NCBI GenBank assembly: GCA_021851335.1
Contig: JAJZEA010000015.1
Location: 1 to 60,816 of the forward strand
Reading direction: 5' to 3'
Length of the DNA stretch: 60,816 nt
Source: Acidobacteriota bacterium
GTDB taxonomy: Bacteria > Acidobacteriota > Terriglobia > Terriglobales > Acidobacteriaceae
Below, piece after piece: positions 23,427 to 31,180 of this stretch (within the stretch, counting starts at the first letter, position 1; every line of letters begins with the position of its first letter). Under the pieces are notes generated by a model, which ran no database searches, was not told the DNA's origin, and saw only the letters and a list, made by a program, of their open reading frames with translations. Made by a program: the position numbers and the translations under genes.

Positions 23427-23437
23427 TAGCGTTTACA
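23424..23437 (+). promoter_or_regulatory. Candidate LacI-family operator
   Basis: The 14-mer TGATAGCGTTTACA has the central CG and the conserved right half CGTTTACA of LacI/GalR-family operators; the left half is imperfect. It overlaps the stop of the transporter gene and sits about 40 bases before the nucleotidyltransferase gene. It is a plausible target for the regulator at 21120, either as a main operator for a promoter here or as an auxiliary site. I did not find a second good copy upstream of the regulator. Confidence 0.4.
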
Positions 23438-23477
23438 TGGCTGCCTTTGGCAGCCAGAAAATCTTGTTGAGGATTGC

Positions 23478-24383
23478 ATGACGATGACGGCTCCGACACT
23501 TCTTGTACTTGCAGCGGGCATGGGCAGCCGCTATGGCGGATTGAAACAGATTGATCCGGTTGGGCCGAGTGGCGAGGCGATTCTGGACTACTCGGTGTAT
23601 GACGCGATGCGCGCGGGATTTGGGCGCGTGGTGTTTCTGATTCGCCACTCGATTGAAGAGGCGTTTCGCGAGACAGTGGGCGCGCGGTATGCGGGACAGA
23701 TTCCGGTGGAGTACGCGTTCCAGGAGCTGGAGGATCTACCGGCGGGTTTTAGCGTGCCGGAAGGCCGGACAAAACCGTGGGGAACGACGCAGGCGGTGCT
23801 GTGCGCGGCGGGAGCGATCGACGGGCCGTTTGCAGTGATCAATGCAGATGATTTCTATGGCTCGGCCAGCTATCGCGCGCTGGCGGACCATCTGCAAACG
23901 GGCACACGGGATTTTGCGATGGTGGGGTTTGTGCTGCGGAAGACGCTGTCGGCGTTTGGCTCGGTGGCGCGCGGAGTGTGCAGCGTGGACGAGGCAGGGA
24001 TGCTGCGGACGGTGGTCGAGCATACGAAGATCGAGCAGGACGGCGCAGGCGCCAGGAGCATTCAAGCCGATGGATCGACGACAGCGCTGACGGGCGATGA
24101 GCTGGTTTCGATGAATATGTGGGGGTTTACGCCAACGGTGTTTGCGGCGCTGCGGGGCGACTTTGAGCGCTTTCTGCGCGAGCAGGGCGGCGAGCAGAAA
24201 AGCGAATGCTATCTTCCGAATTCGGTCAATACGCTGGTGGGCGCTGGCGCGGCGCGGGTGCGCGTGCTCTCTTCGCCGGATGCGTGGTTTGGCGTGACGT
24301 ATCGCGAGGATCGGGAGAGCGTGGTCGAGCGGATTGGCGAACAGGTGAAGGCGGGAGCGTATCCGGAACGGCTGTGGAGCTGA
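23478..24383 (+). CDS. Sugar-phosphate nucleotidyltransferase-like protein
   Basis: 301 residues, preceded by GAGGATTGC. Residues 11-24, LAAGMGSRYGGLKQ, form the nucleotide-binding loop of the NTP-transferase fold; GTTQAVLCA (102-110) and the metal-binding NADD (122-125) follow. It resembles the short single-domain nucleotidyltransferases often found beside sugar kinases in Bacteroidetes and Acidobacteria, rather than full-length RmlA or GlmU. It would join a sugar-1-phosphate and an NTP to make an NDP-sugar. No sugar kinase is adjacent here, so the source of sugar phosphate is not shown. It is the last gene of the regulator-transporter unit. Confidence 0.82.
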   Translation: MTMTAPTLLVLAAGMGSRYGGLKQIDPVGPSGEAILDYSVYDAMRAGFGRVVFLIRHSIEEAFRETVGARYAGQIPVEYAFQELEDLPAGFSVPEGRTKPWGTTQAVLCAAGAIDGPFAVINADDFYGSASYRALADHLQTGTRDFAMVGFVLRKTLSAFGSVARGVCSVDEAGMLRTVVEHTKIEQDGAGARSIQADGSTTALTGDELVSMNMWGFTPTVFAALRGDFERFLREQGGEQKSECYLPNSVNTLVGAGAARVRVLSSPDAWFGVTYREDRESVVERIGEQVKAGAYPERLWS

Positions 24384-24455
24384 CGGGGATTTGCTGGCCG
24401 ACGGCGTTGCAAGCGCAGCGACGCGGGGTGGATGGAAGTTTGTGACTGCGTATTG

Positions 24456-24502
24456 GCCGCAATGTGCTTGCTTTCCTCAAGATGGACTCAGCACATTGCG
24501 GC
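24456..24502. repeat. 13-bp perfect inverted repeat between two plus-strand genes
   Basis: GCCGCAATGTGCT (24456-24468) is repeated in exact reverse complement at 24490-24502 around a 21-base spacer. It lies in the 200-base gap after the nucleotidyltransferase gene. Neither strand has a T tract after the stem, so it is not a standard intrinsic terminator; it could be a 3'-end hairpin or a protein-binding site. Confidence 0.6.
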
Positions 24503-24584
24503 GAAAGGCTGCTGCGCGCTTGTTGGCTGCGGGTTTTCCAGTGTTCCTCTGCTAGAGTGGTAGGCGAAAGCCAACCGCAGTTGG

Positions 24585-26732
24585 ATGGGGATCGAGACAG
24601 AGGATGATTCTGTGAACGCTTGGAACGCGGGCAGCGGCTGGGTTGCCAGTTGCAGTACCCGTTGCGGTGCCGGTTGGAGTGTCGGCTATGCTGTTGCGCT
24701 GGCGATGGTGCTGAGTGGCGGCATGAGTTGCGCCGCAGCCCGCGGCAGGCAAGCCGCGACGAGCGCGGAAACCAGGAGAGATGCCCACACACAAACCACT
24801 GGAGAAACCAGAACGAAAACCGGCGCGGAAACGAGTGCGGGCGGGCCGGTTCTGGATGCGACGCGGCTGATGGCGCCGATCGATTTGAACGTGGGCTGGC
24901 GGATGAAGGCGGGCGACGATGCGCGGTGGGCGAGTCCTGCATGGGACGACTCGGGCTGGACGGCATTCGACCCGGCGAAGAACCTGAGAAGCTACTTTCC
25001 GAAGAGCCGTCCCTCGGTGGTGTGGTATCGGCTGCATGTGCGTGTGAGTCCGGATGAAAAAGGGCTGGCGCTGCGGGTAAGTCACCTGGCGACGGCCTAC
25101 GAGATGGATGTGAATGGCGAACGGCTGATGGCAGTGGGAAGATTCATGCCGTATCGTCCGTACACGCTTGACGCGCCGGTGGTGCGTCGCATTCCGGAGC
25201 GTATGCTGGCGGACGGATCGCTGGTGATTGCGGTACGGGTATACGTAAGCCCGTGGGAGTGGAGCCAGGGGGGTGGATTGACGGCGGGCAACCTGACGCT
25301 GGGTGAGGAAAGCACGCTGCGCGAGCAGGACTGGCTGAGGTTGTTGGGCCACAATGCGCTGAACTGGCTGGACCTGCTGATGGGCGTGGCCGTGGGAGTG
25401 GTGGCGCTGGTGCTCGTTGCGGCACAGCGCAGCCAGCAGGCATATCTGTGGATTGCGGCGCTGGGCCTGGTGGGCCTGGCGGCGGCGATTGAACCGGCGG
25501 TGGCGCAGTTTCAGAATGTTCCCTACCACTGGGCCGCGATCGGGCATCTTCCGCTGCTGTTTACTCCCTACGTTCTGACGTCGCTTTACTTTGCCTTTCT
25601 GGGCAAGCGCATGGGATGGGGCTGGCGGATGTCTCTGTTGGCGGCCGGGTGCCTGAATTATGCTGCTGCGGCTCAGGTGTATGTGGCGGGCATTCCGGTG
25701 GTCTTGCAGATCCTGATGAACCTGCCGTTCATTGTGCTGCTTGCGGTGGTGATTCCGGTGATGCTGATGCGGCATTGGCGCAGGGGCAATCGCGAGGCCG
25801 GGATTCTGCTGATTCCTGCGGTGCTGTTCAGCATGTATATCTACGGGCAGATCGGGCTTGGTTTGCTGTTTGAGTTCTCGCGCTGGAGCGATGCGGCGCA
25901 GCGCGGGCTGGCGCTGATCAATCAGTTTCCCGTCGGGCCGGTTTCGATCTCGTTCAATATCGTTTCGGATATGCTCTCGACGATTGCGCTGGCGCTGATC
26001 ATTCTGTTGCGCTCGGCGCGGGTGAGCAGGACGCAGGCGATGCTGGAGAGCGAGGTGGCGGCGGCGCAGGAGGTGCAGCAGGTGCTGCTGCCGGAGACGA
26101 TCGAAACGGTGCCGGGATTTGCCGTGGAGACGGTCTATCAGCCGGCGCAGCAGGTGGGCGGGGATTTCTTTCAGGTGCTGCCGACGGGCGATGGCGGGTT
26201 GCTGGTGGTGGTGGGGGATGTGGCCGGCAAGGGATTGAGCGCGGCGATGCTGGTGTCTGTACTGGTGGGGGCGATTCGCGGCGTGGCCGAGTATACGCAG
26301 GACCCGGCGGAGCTGCTGGGCAGCCTGAACGAACGGCTGGTGGGCCGTGGGGGTGGGAGTTTTTCGACGGCCCTGGCCGCGCGGATTGACGCGGATGGAG
26401 CCGTGCGAATCGCCAATGCCGGGCATCTGTCGCCGTATCTGGATGGGCGCGAGATGACCTTGCCGGGAGCGCTGCCGCTGGGAGTGGTGAGCGGAACGCA
26501 TTATGAGATAAACCGCTTTGCGCTTGCGGCGGGCAGCCGGTTGACCTTTTACTCGGACGGTGTGGTGGAGGCGCAGAATCGGCGAGGCGAGCTGCTGGGG
26601 TTTGACCGGGCGATGGAGATTTCAATGCAGCCGGCGGAGGCGATTGTGGAAGAGGTGAGGCGATTTGGGCAGCAGGATGACATCACGGTGGTGACGATTC
26701 GGCGCGGGATGGCGATTGCGTCCGTGATCTGA
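24585..26732 (+). CDS. Membrane-bound SpoIIE/PP2C-type phosphatase with extracellular sensor
   Basis: Up to 715 residues; a GTG at 24612, preceded by GAGG, is an alternative start. N-terminal signal-like region, then an extracellular beta-sandwich (about 90-240; WASPAWDDSGWTAFD and LALRVSHLATAYEMDVNGE resemble the jelly-roll sugar-binding domain of GH2 enzymes and 7TMR-DISM receptors), then about seven membrane helices (about 255-475), a coiled linker with AAAQEVQQVLLPETI, and the SpoIIE catalytic domain: QVGGDFF near 523, GDVAGKG near 544, NAGHLSPYL and FYSDGV near 655, carrying the metal-binding aspartates. Such proteins dephosphorylate anti-anti-sigma factors. No partner is encoded in this window. 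It may sense extracellular carbohydrate, given the upstream locus. Confidence 0.88.
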   Translation: MGIETEDDSVNAWNAGSGWVASCSTRCGAGWSVGYAVALAMVLSGGMSCAAARGRQAATSAETRRDAHTQTTGETRTKTGAETSAGGPVLDATRLMAPIDLNVGWRMKAGDDARWASPAWDDSGWTAFDPAKNLRSYFPKSRPSVVWYRLHVRVSPDEKGLALRVSHLATAYEMDVNGERLMAVGRFMPYRPYTLDAPVVRRIPERMLADGSLVIAVRVYVSPWEWSQGGGLTAGNLTLGEESTLREQDWLRLLGHNALNWLDLLMGVAVGVVALVLVAAQRSQQAYLWIAALGLVGLAAAIEPAVAQFQNVPYHWAAIGHLPLLFTPYVLTSLYFAFLGKRMGWGWRMSLLAAGCLNYAAAAQVYVAGIPVVLQILMNLPFIVLLAVVIPVMLMRHWRRGNREAGILLIPAVLFSMYIYGQIGLGLLFEFSRWSDAAQRGLALINQFPVGPVSISFNIVSDMLSTIALALIILLRSARVSRTQAMLESEVAAAQEVQQVLLPETIETVPGFAVETVYQPAQQVGGDFFQVLPTGDGGLLVVVGDVAGKGLSAAMLVSVLVGAIRGVAEYTQDPAELLGSLNERLVGRGGGSFSTALAARIDADGAVRIANAGHLSPYLDGREMTLPGALPLGVVSGTHYEINRFALAAGSRLTFYSDGVVEAQNRRGELLGFDRAMEISMQPAEAIVEEVRRFGQQDDITVVTIRRGMAIASVI

Positions 26733-26810
26733 GTTTCCGGGGCCTGAGTTTCCGGGGCCTGCTGGTACGCGTGGACTGGTCAGCGTGCTGTGGGACGGGC
26801 GGGAATGGAA

Positions 26811-26838
26811 AGGCCGAAGCGGATAAGGGCTTCGGCCT
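26811..26838. terminator. Bidirectional terminator-like hairpin between convergent genes
   Basis: AGGCCGAAGC and GCTTCGGCCT form a perfect 10-bp stem with an eight-base loop, midway between the SpoIIE phosphatase (plus) and rpmA (minus). The T tract is weak on both sides (TGAGTTTT on plus, TTTCC on minus). A 15-base direct repeat TGAGTTTCCGGGGCC occurs twice just upstream (26730-26759). Confidence 0.6.
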
Positions 26839-26903
26839 GAGTTTTGTGGTGCAAATCGCCTTGCGACTCGTCTTGAAATTCGCCTTGAAATCGCCTGGTG
26901 AGA

Positions 26904-27164
26904 TTACTCGGCAGCGGGAACGATGGAGGCAAAACGCCCCATGTTGCCGCGGTCGCGGAACTGGACCGTGCCGGAGACCTTGGCGAAGAGCGTGTCGTCC
27001 TTGCCGATGCCGACGTTGAGGCCGGGCTTGATGGGTGTGCCACGCTGGCGAACGATGATGGTGCCGCCGGTTACCGTCTGGCCCGCGAAAGCCTTGACGC
27101 CGAGACGCTGGGCGTTGGAATCGCGACCGTTTGTGGAGCTACCGCCACCTTTTTTATGTGCCAT
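26904..27164 (-). CDS. rpmA: 50S ribosomal protein L27
   Basis: 86 residues starting [16 protein letters not shown], the typical L27 start, with [25 protein letters not shown] split over the conserved core and [10 protein letters not shown] at the end. L27 sits near the peptidyl-transferase centre of the large subunit. GAAAGGATCACTTCC precedes the ATG. The gene follows rplU by 48 bases as in most bacteria; the usual third gene, obgE, is not next to it here. Confidence 0.97.
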   Translation of the reverse strand: MAHKKGGGSSTNGRDSNAQRLGVKAFAGQTVTGGTIIVRQRGTPIKPGLNVGIGKDDTLFAKVSGTVQFRDRGNMGRFASIVPAAE

Positions 27165-27212
27165 GGAAGTGATCCTTTCTGAATGGGGCTGAGTGTCTGG
27201 GCAAGCAGCGAA

Positions 27213-27548
27213 TTAGACGGCTGCGGTGAGCTTGGCTCCATCGACTTCGATGGACTGGATGCGAATCTCAGTGAATGCCTGACGGTGGCCCTGCAATTTC
27301 TTGTACTGCTTTTTGCGCTTGAGGTGGAAGACCAGCACCTTGGCGTGACGGCCCTGGTTGACAACCTCAGCGGTGACTTTGGCCTTGGCTGGCTTGACGA
27401 GCGTGCCCGGCTCGCCGGAGATGGCGAGAATGTCGGTGAATTCGACGGTCTGCGGCGCATCTTCGGGGACATCGAGCTTTTCGATCTTGACGACATCGCC
27501 TGGGGCGACCCGGTACTGCTTTCCACCGGTGCGAATGACTGCGTACAT
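27213..27548 (-). CDS. rplU: 50S ribosomal protein L21
   Basis: 111 residues starting MYAVIRTGGKQYRV, the conserved L21 N-terminus, with KKQYKKLQGHRQ near residues 79-90, the conserved rRNA-binding stretch. GGAGGAAGT directly precedes this ATG, so upstream in-frame codons are rejected. It binds 23S rRNA and is co-transcribed with rpmA. The 650-base region upstream is unusually long and holds tandem repeats and a palindrome (see 27890-28140). Confidence 0.97.
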   Translation of the reverse strand: MYAVIRTGGKQYRVAPGDVVKIEKLDVPEDAPQTVEFTDILAISGEPGTLVKPAKAKVTAEVVNQGRHAKVLVFHLKRKKQYKKLQGHRQAFTEIRIQSIEVDGAKLTAAV

Positions 27549-27889
27549 ACTTCCTCCAGCGCCGCGGAGCTGCGCTTCCTGAAAAACTGTGAGAATGGCT
27601 TGCATCAGGTTGCCCCGGAACGCTTTTGAGCGGCTGGCCTGTGCCTGCTGTCCGGATAGCTGAAGGACGGAGGCGAAAGAAGGCTGGATGCGCTGAAAGA
27701 CGGGGCGACGGACAGAATCGCCAAACCTTTGTAGTGTATCGCCTTCCTGGTCCGGCGTCAATGGCGCGGGTAGCGGCTAGCTGCGGAGGGGTTGCGGGAT
27801 GGGTTGCGAGCTGGCTCGGGTCTGGCTTTGGGCGAGCGAGCAGGGGTGGCGGCTGGGGAGTTTACGGATGGCTGAGGGGCTTTGCCTGG

Positions 27890-27955
27890 GTGCGGGGTGG
27901 GTGCGGGGTGGGTGCGGGGTGGGTGCGGGGTGGGTGCGGAGTGGGTGCTGGGTGG
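27890..27955 (+). repeat. Six tandem copies of an 11-bp G-rich unit
   Basis: The unit GTGCGGGGTGG is repeated six times: four exact copies (27890-27933), then copies with one change (27934-27944) and two changes (27945-27955). The plus strand has regular GGGG/GGG runs, so a G-quadruplex is possible. It lies in the gene-free gap between rplU and coaD, which otherwise (27549-27880 and 28141-28202) shows no gene I can support. Confidence 0.9.
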
Positions 27956-28037
27956 TCAGGTCGTGTCCGACGGATGTCTTGCGTTTGTCTTGTCAATGTA
28001 TACCGATGTAAGACCGATGCAGGACACGTTGGACGGA

Positions 28038-28057
28038 TGTATTACACATGTAATACA
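28038..28057. promoter_or_regulatory. Perfect palindrome resembling a BlaI-type operator
   Basis: TGTATTAC and GTAATACA are exact inverted arms separated by ACAT, giving the core TTACA-N2-TGTAA seen in BlaI/MecI-family operators. Related half sites flank it on the minus strand: GTCTTACATC occurs at about 28059-28068 and again near 28006-28015. BlaI-type regulators are common in Acidobacteria (family knowledge). The target gene is uncertain: rplU lies about 490 bases downstream on the minus strand. Confidence 0.45.
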
Positions 28058-28080
28058 GATGTAAGACACTGCTTTGATTG

Positions 28081-28140
28081 GACTTGCGGACTGGAGGCTT
28101 GCGGACTGGAGACTTGCGGACTGGAGACTTGCGGACTGGA
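28081..28140 (+). repeat. Four tandem copies of a 15-bp unit
   Basis: The unit GACTTGCGGACTGGA is repeated exactly four times over 60 bases with one substitution in the second copy. It starts about 60 bases after the coaD stop codon region (downstream on the minus strand). Such short perfect arrays are usually polymorphic between strains. Confidence 0.92.
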
Positions 28141-28202
28141 TTGGCTATACGCAGGCAGGGCGGGCGCGGCGGCGCGCGAGGGGGTGCAACGGGGCAGAGC
28201 GG

Positions 28203-28694
28203 TCAGACGGTGGTTTGCCGGGCCTGGCGGCGGAGGCGTTTGAGGACATTGGCCGGGACGAGGCCGGTGATGTCGCCGCCGAAGCTGAAGACTTCCTTGA
28301 CCATGCGGGAGCTGACGAAGGAGTAGCGACCGGCGGGCTGGAGGAAGACGGTTTCGACCTCAGGGGCGAGGCGGCGGTTCATGAGGGCCATCTGGAACTC
28401 GTATTCGTAGTCGCTGATGGCGCGGATGCCGCGGAGGACGGCGGTGGCCTGTTTTTGGCGGGCAAAGTCGACCATGAGGCCGTCGAAGGTTTCGACGGAG
28501 ACATTTTCGATCTGCCGGGTGGCCTCGCTCATCATTTCGACGCGTTGCTGGACGGTGAAGAGGGGATTTTTGATGGGGTTGTTGAGGATGGCGACGGTGA
28601 GGTGCTCGAAGAGCTTGCCGCCCCGCGCGATGAGGTCGAGGTGACCGTTGGTGGGTGGATCGAAGGTTCCGGGATAGATTGCGCGGACTGCCAT
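28203..28694 (-). CDS. coaD: Phosphopantetheine adenylyltransferase
   Basis: 163 residues. The nucleotidyltransferase motif GTFDPPTNGHLDL (residues 9-21, with the T/HxGH-type TNGH) and the late motif YSFVSSRMVKEV are both present, and the length is standard. It catalyses the fourth step of coenzyme A synthesis, joining AMP from ATP to 4'-phosphopantetheine. It lies 51 bases after the FKBP isomerase gene on the same strand and is probably co-transcribed with it. Confidence 0.97.
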   Translation of the reverse strand: MAVRAIYPGTFDPPTNGHLDLIARGGKLFEHLTVAILNNPIKNPLFTVQQRVEMMSEATRQIENVSVETFDGLMVDFARQKQATAVLRGIRAISDYEYEFQMALMNRRLAPEVETVFLQPAGRYSFVSSRMVKEVFSFGGDITGLVPANVLKRLRRQARQTTV

Positions 28695-28745
28695 AAGTGC
28701 CCTGTGGGAGATTGTAGCCGAAGGGGGAGTGGGTGGATGAGCGGG

Positions 28746-29378
28746 CTATCGGTCGGGCGGCGTGGGCGGCACGGGTGGAGTAGGCGGCGTGGGCGGAGCA
28801 TTCGCCTGCGGGTTGGCTGGAGCGATGGCTGGCCCGTATCCATCGCTGTTAGGGTCAGGCGGGGTGGCGTCGAGCAGTTCGACATCGAAGACGAGATCGG
28901 CCTGAGGCGGAATGACAGGCGGACGACCGGAGAGACCATAGGCAAGCTGCCAGGGGATGAGCAGGCGACGGATGCCGCCGACGTGCATGCCGACGAGTCC
29001 GGTGTCCCAGCCGGGAATGACCTGATGGCTGCCGAGGACGAACTGAAATGGCTCACCCTGGGGAAACTGCGCGCTGGCGCGGTCGCGGGAGGAGTCGAAC
29101 TTTGTGCCGTCGGCGGCGAGCCAGCCGGTGTACTGGACGGTGAGCATCATGCCGGGTGTGGCGACGGGTCCGGAGCCGGGGCGAATCTGCTGATAGCGCA
29201 GGGCGTAGGCAGTGAGGACAGGCGCGTTGATGGACGGGATGCCTTGCGGAGGTGGCGCTGGGGCTGGCTGGGAGCCTGTTTGCGAGGCTGGCTGGGCGAT
29301 GGCCGAAGCCGACGCAAGTGCGAGCGCGAGCAGCGCGGCGTGAAGGCTGCGGCGTGTGAAGGGACGAGGATCGTGCAT
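28746..29378 (-). CDS. FKBP-type peptidyl-prolyl isomerase, exported
   Basis: 210 residues from the ATG of [11 protein letters not shown]; the signal peptide runs [20 protein letters not shown]. After a Pro/Gln-rich spacer the FKBP domain (about 70-170) shows [23 protein letters not shown] and AYGLSG, the aromatic pocket residues of the family. The C-terminal 40 residues are Pro-rich ([12 protein letters not shown]), probably disordered. It would catalyse prolyl isomerisation in the periplasm. In-frame codons upstream of the chosen start overlap the divergent TSUP leader and lack a signal peptide start. Confidence 0.9.
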   Translation of the reverse strand: MHDPRPFTRRSLHAALLALALASASAIAQPASQTGSQPAPAPPPQGIPSINAPVLTAYALRYQQIRPGSGPVATPGMMLTVQYTGWLAADGTKFDSSRDRASAQFPQGEPFQFVLGSHQVIPGWDTGLVGMHVGGIRRLLIPWQLAYGLSGRPPVIPPQADLVFDVELLDATPPDPNSDGYGPAIAPANPQANAPPTPPTPPVPPTPPDR

Positions 29379-29496
29379 CGGGTTTGTCTCGATTCGGCTG
29401 CGAGTTTTGCGATTGGGTATCGTTGCGAAATCCGGGTGGTGCAATCAGCTTACATTTTTTTCTTGGCAGGGATGCCATGTGCCTCTACAGTGGGGC

Positions 29497-30285
29497 ATGG
29501 AATCCTTTTTCGCTCATAACCTACAGCTTATAGTGCTCCTCGTGGCTTCTTTATGGGCTGGCGTGCTGAATACGCTGGCCGGGGGTGGTTCGTTTCTGTC
29601 GCTGCCGATCCTGTTGCCGCTGTTGCAGGCGCGTGGATATTCGTCGGTGTCGGCGCAATCGACGAATATCGTAGCGCTGTGGCCGGGACAGTGGAGTTCG
29701 ATTGCGGTCTTTCGGCATGATCTGCGAGAGCATGGACATCGGATTGTGGCGTTGGCGCTGGCGTCGCTGGTGGGCGGGCTGGTGGGCGCGTGGCTGCTGC
29801 TGCTGACGCCGAATCAGCGGTTTCTGCATCTGCTGCCTTGGCTGATGCTGTTTGCGGCGGTGATGTTTTTTGTGAGCGAGTGGCTGGGTCGATGGGCGGC
29901 GCGGCATCGCGCGGCGCATGTCTCGGAGTTTTGGCTGGTGGCGGGGATGACGGTGGTGAGCGCGTATGTCGGATACTTTGGCGCTGGGGGCGGTTTTCTG
30001 GTGATGGCGCTGCTGGCGGTATGCGGCATCCGCGAAATGCGGGAGATGATTGCGCTGAAGACGGTGAACGGATTGGTTTCGATTGGTATTGCGGTGGTGT
30101 GGTTTGTGGCGCATGGCCGGATTGCGTGGAATGTGTGCGTGGAGATGGCGGTGCTGGCAACGGTGGGCGGCTATCTGGCAGCGCACTCGTCGAAGCGGAT
30201 GAATCCCCTGTGGATGCGGCGCTTTGTCTCGTTCATCGGGTTTGCCACGGCGGCGTGGTTCTTCTGGCGGGACTACTCGCACTGA
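29497..30285 (+). CDS. TSUP (TauE/SafE) family permease, first of a tandem pair
   Basis: 262 residues from the ATG of MESFFAHNLQL; the frame is open 47 codons upstream but that part overlaps the divergent FKBP gene. It shows seven to eight hydrophobic segments and the two TSUP signatures: NTLAGGGSFLSLPIL near residue 25 and YVGYFGAGGGFLVMALL near 155, one in each half. TSUP proteins export or import sulfite, taurine-derived or other organic anions; the substrate is not predictable here. It is followed 28 bases later by a paralogue. Confidence 0.88.
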   Translation: MESFFAHNLQLIVLLVASLWAGVLNTLAGGGSFLSLPILLPLLQARGYSSVSAQSTNIVALWPGQWSSIAVFRHDLREHGHRIVALALASLVGGLVGAWLLLLTPNQRFLHLLPWLMLFAAVMFFVSEWLGRWAARHRAAHVSEFWLVAGMTVVSAYVGYFGAGGGFLVMALLAVCGIREMREMIALKTVNGLVSIGIAVVWFVAHGRIAWNVCVEMAVLATVGGYLAAHSSKRMNPLWMRRFVSFIGFATAAWFFWRDYSH

Positions 30286-30313
30286 TGGGTGAGTCCAGCA
30301 GGCTGAGCGCCGC

Positions 30314-31180
30314 GTGCACTGGACGCTTACACTGGTATTGATGCTTTCTCTATGGACTGCCAGTCTGAATGGCTGGATGATGCACAATTGGATCGTCGGC
30401 GTGGACTGGCGCCTGCCGTGGATTGCCGTGGCGGCATTCATCGCCGGGGCGTTGAATGCGGTGGCGGGCGGCGGATCGTTTCTGAGTTTTCCAGCACTGC
30501 TGGCTGTGGGAATCGGTCCGATTCAGGCGAATGCGACGAATACCGTGGCGCTGTGGCCGGGGCAGTTGATGTCGATTGCCGGCTATTGGAACGAGGTGCG
30601 CAAGTACTCACGGCTGGCTGTGCTGATGGGGATTGCCGGTCTGGTGGGTGGATCTGTGGGAGCTGTAGTGCTGTTGAACACTCCTGCAACCACATTCATG
30701 CGGCTGGTGCCGTGGCTGCTGCTGATCGCCGCGCTGATTTTTGCTTTCAGCGGGCCGGTGACGCGCTGGCTGCAACGCCGCGCCGCCGCAGCACGAGTTT
30801 CGCACGAGCAGCGGCAGCCGGCAGGCTATTGGCCGCTGGTGACGATGACGGCGGTTGTGTGCTTTTATATTGGCTACTTTGGCGCCGGGGCGGGATTCCT
30901 GATTATTTCGCTGCTGTCGCTGTTTGGCTTTGACGATCTGAACCAGATGAATGCGATGAAGGTGGTTTCGACGACGATGGCCAACGGCGTGGCCTGCCTG
31001 CTGTTTATCTTCAGCGGAAAGGTGGAGTGGCACTATTGCCTGGCGGCGATGTTGACGTGCGGAATCGGCGGCTACTGGTCCTCGCGCACGGCGCAGAAGC
31101 TGAATCCGAAGCTGCTGCGCGGAGCGGTGGTGGTGATCGGCTTTGCGATGGCCGGATTTTTCTTCTGGAAGAGCTACTGA
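30314..31180 (+). CDS. TSUP (TauE/SafE) family permease, second of a tandem pair
   Basis: 288 residues from a GTG; ATG codons at 30341 and 30377 are alternatives. It is clearly homologous to the preceding gene: NAVAGGGSFLSFPALLAVG and YIGYFGAGAGFLIISLL align with its two signatures, and TNTVALWPGQLMSIA with TNIVALWPGQWSSIA. The pair is probably an old tandem duplication, perhaps forming a heterodimer. Its last seven bases overlap the 3' end of the convergent parvulin gene, so no room exists for a terminator between them. Confidence 0.88.
   Translation: MHWTLTLVLMLSLWTASLNGWMMHNWIVGVDWRLPWIAVAAFIAGALNAVAGGGSFLSFPALLAVGIGPIQANATNTVALWPGQLMSIAGYWNEVRKYSRLAVLMGIAGLVGGSVGAVVLLNTPATTFMRLVPWLLLIAALIFAFSGPVTRWLQRRAAAARVSHEQRQPAGYWPLVTMTAVVCFYIGYFGAGAGFLIISLLSLFGFDDLNQMNAMKVVSTTMANGVACLLFIFSGKVEWHYCLAAMLTCGIGGYWSSRTAQKLNPKLLRGAVVVIGFAMAGFFFWKSY

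Noticed and set aside
28074..29519. 481-residue plus-strand open frame over coaD and the FKBP gene
   Set aside because: Both genes are well supported on the minus strand; the plus frame starts in a tandem repeat and shows no domain.
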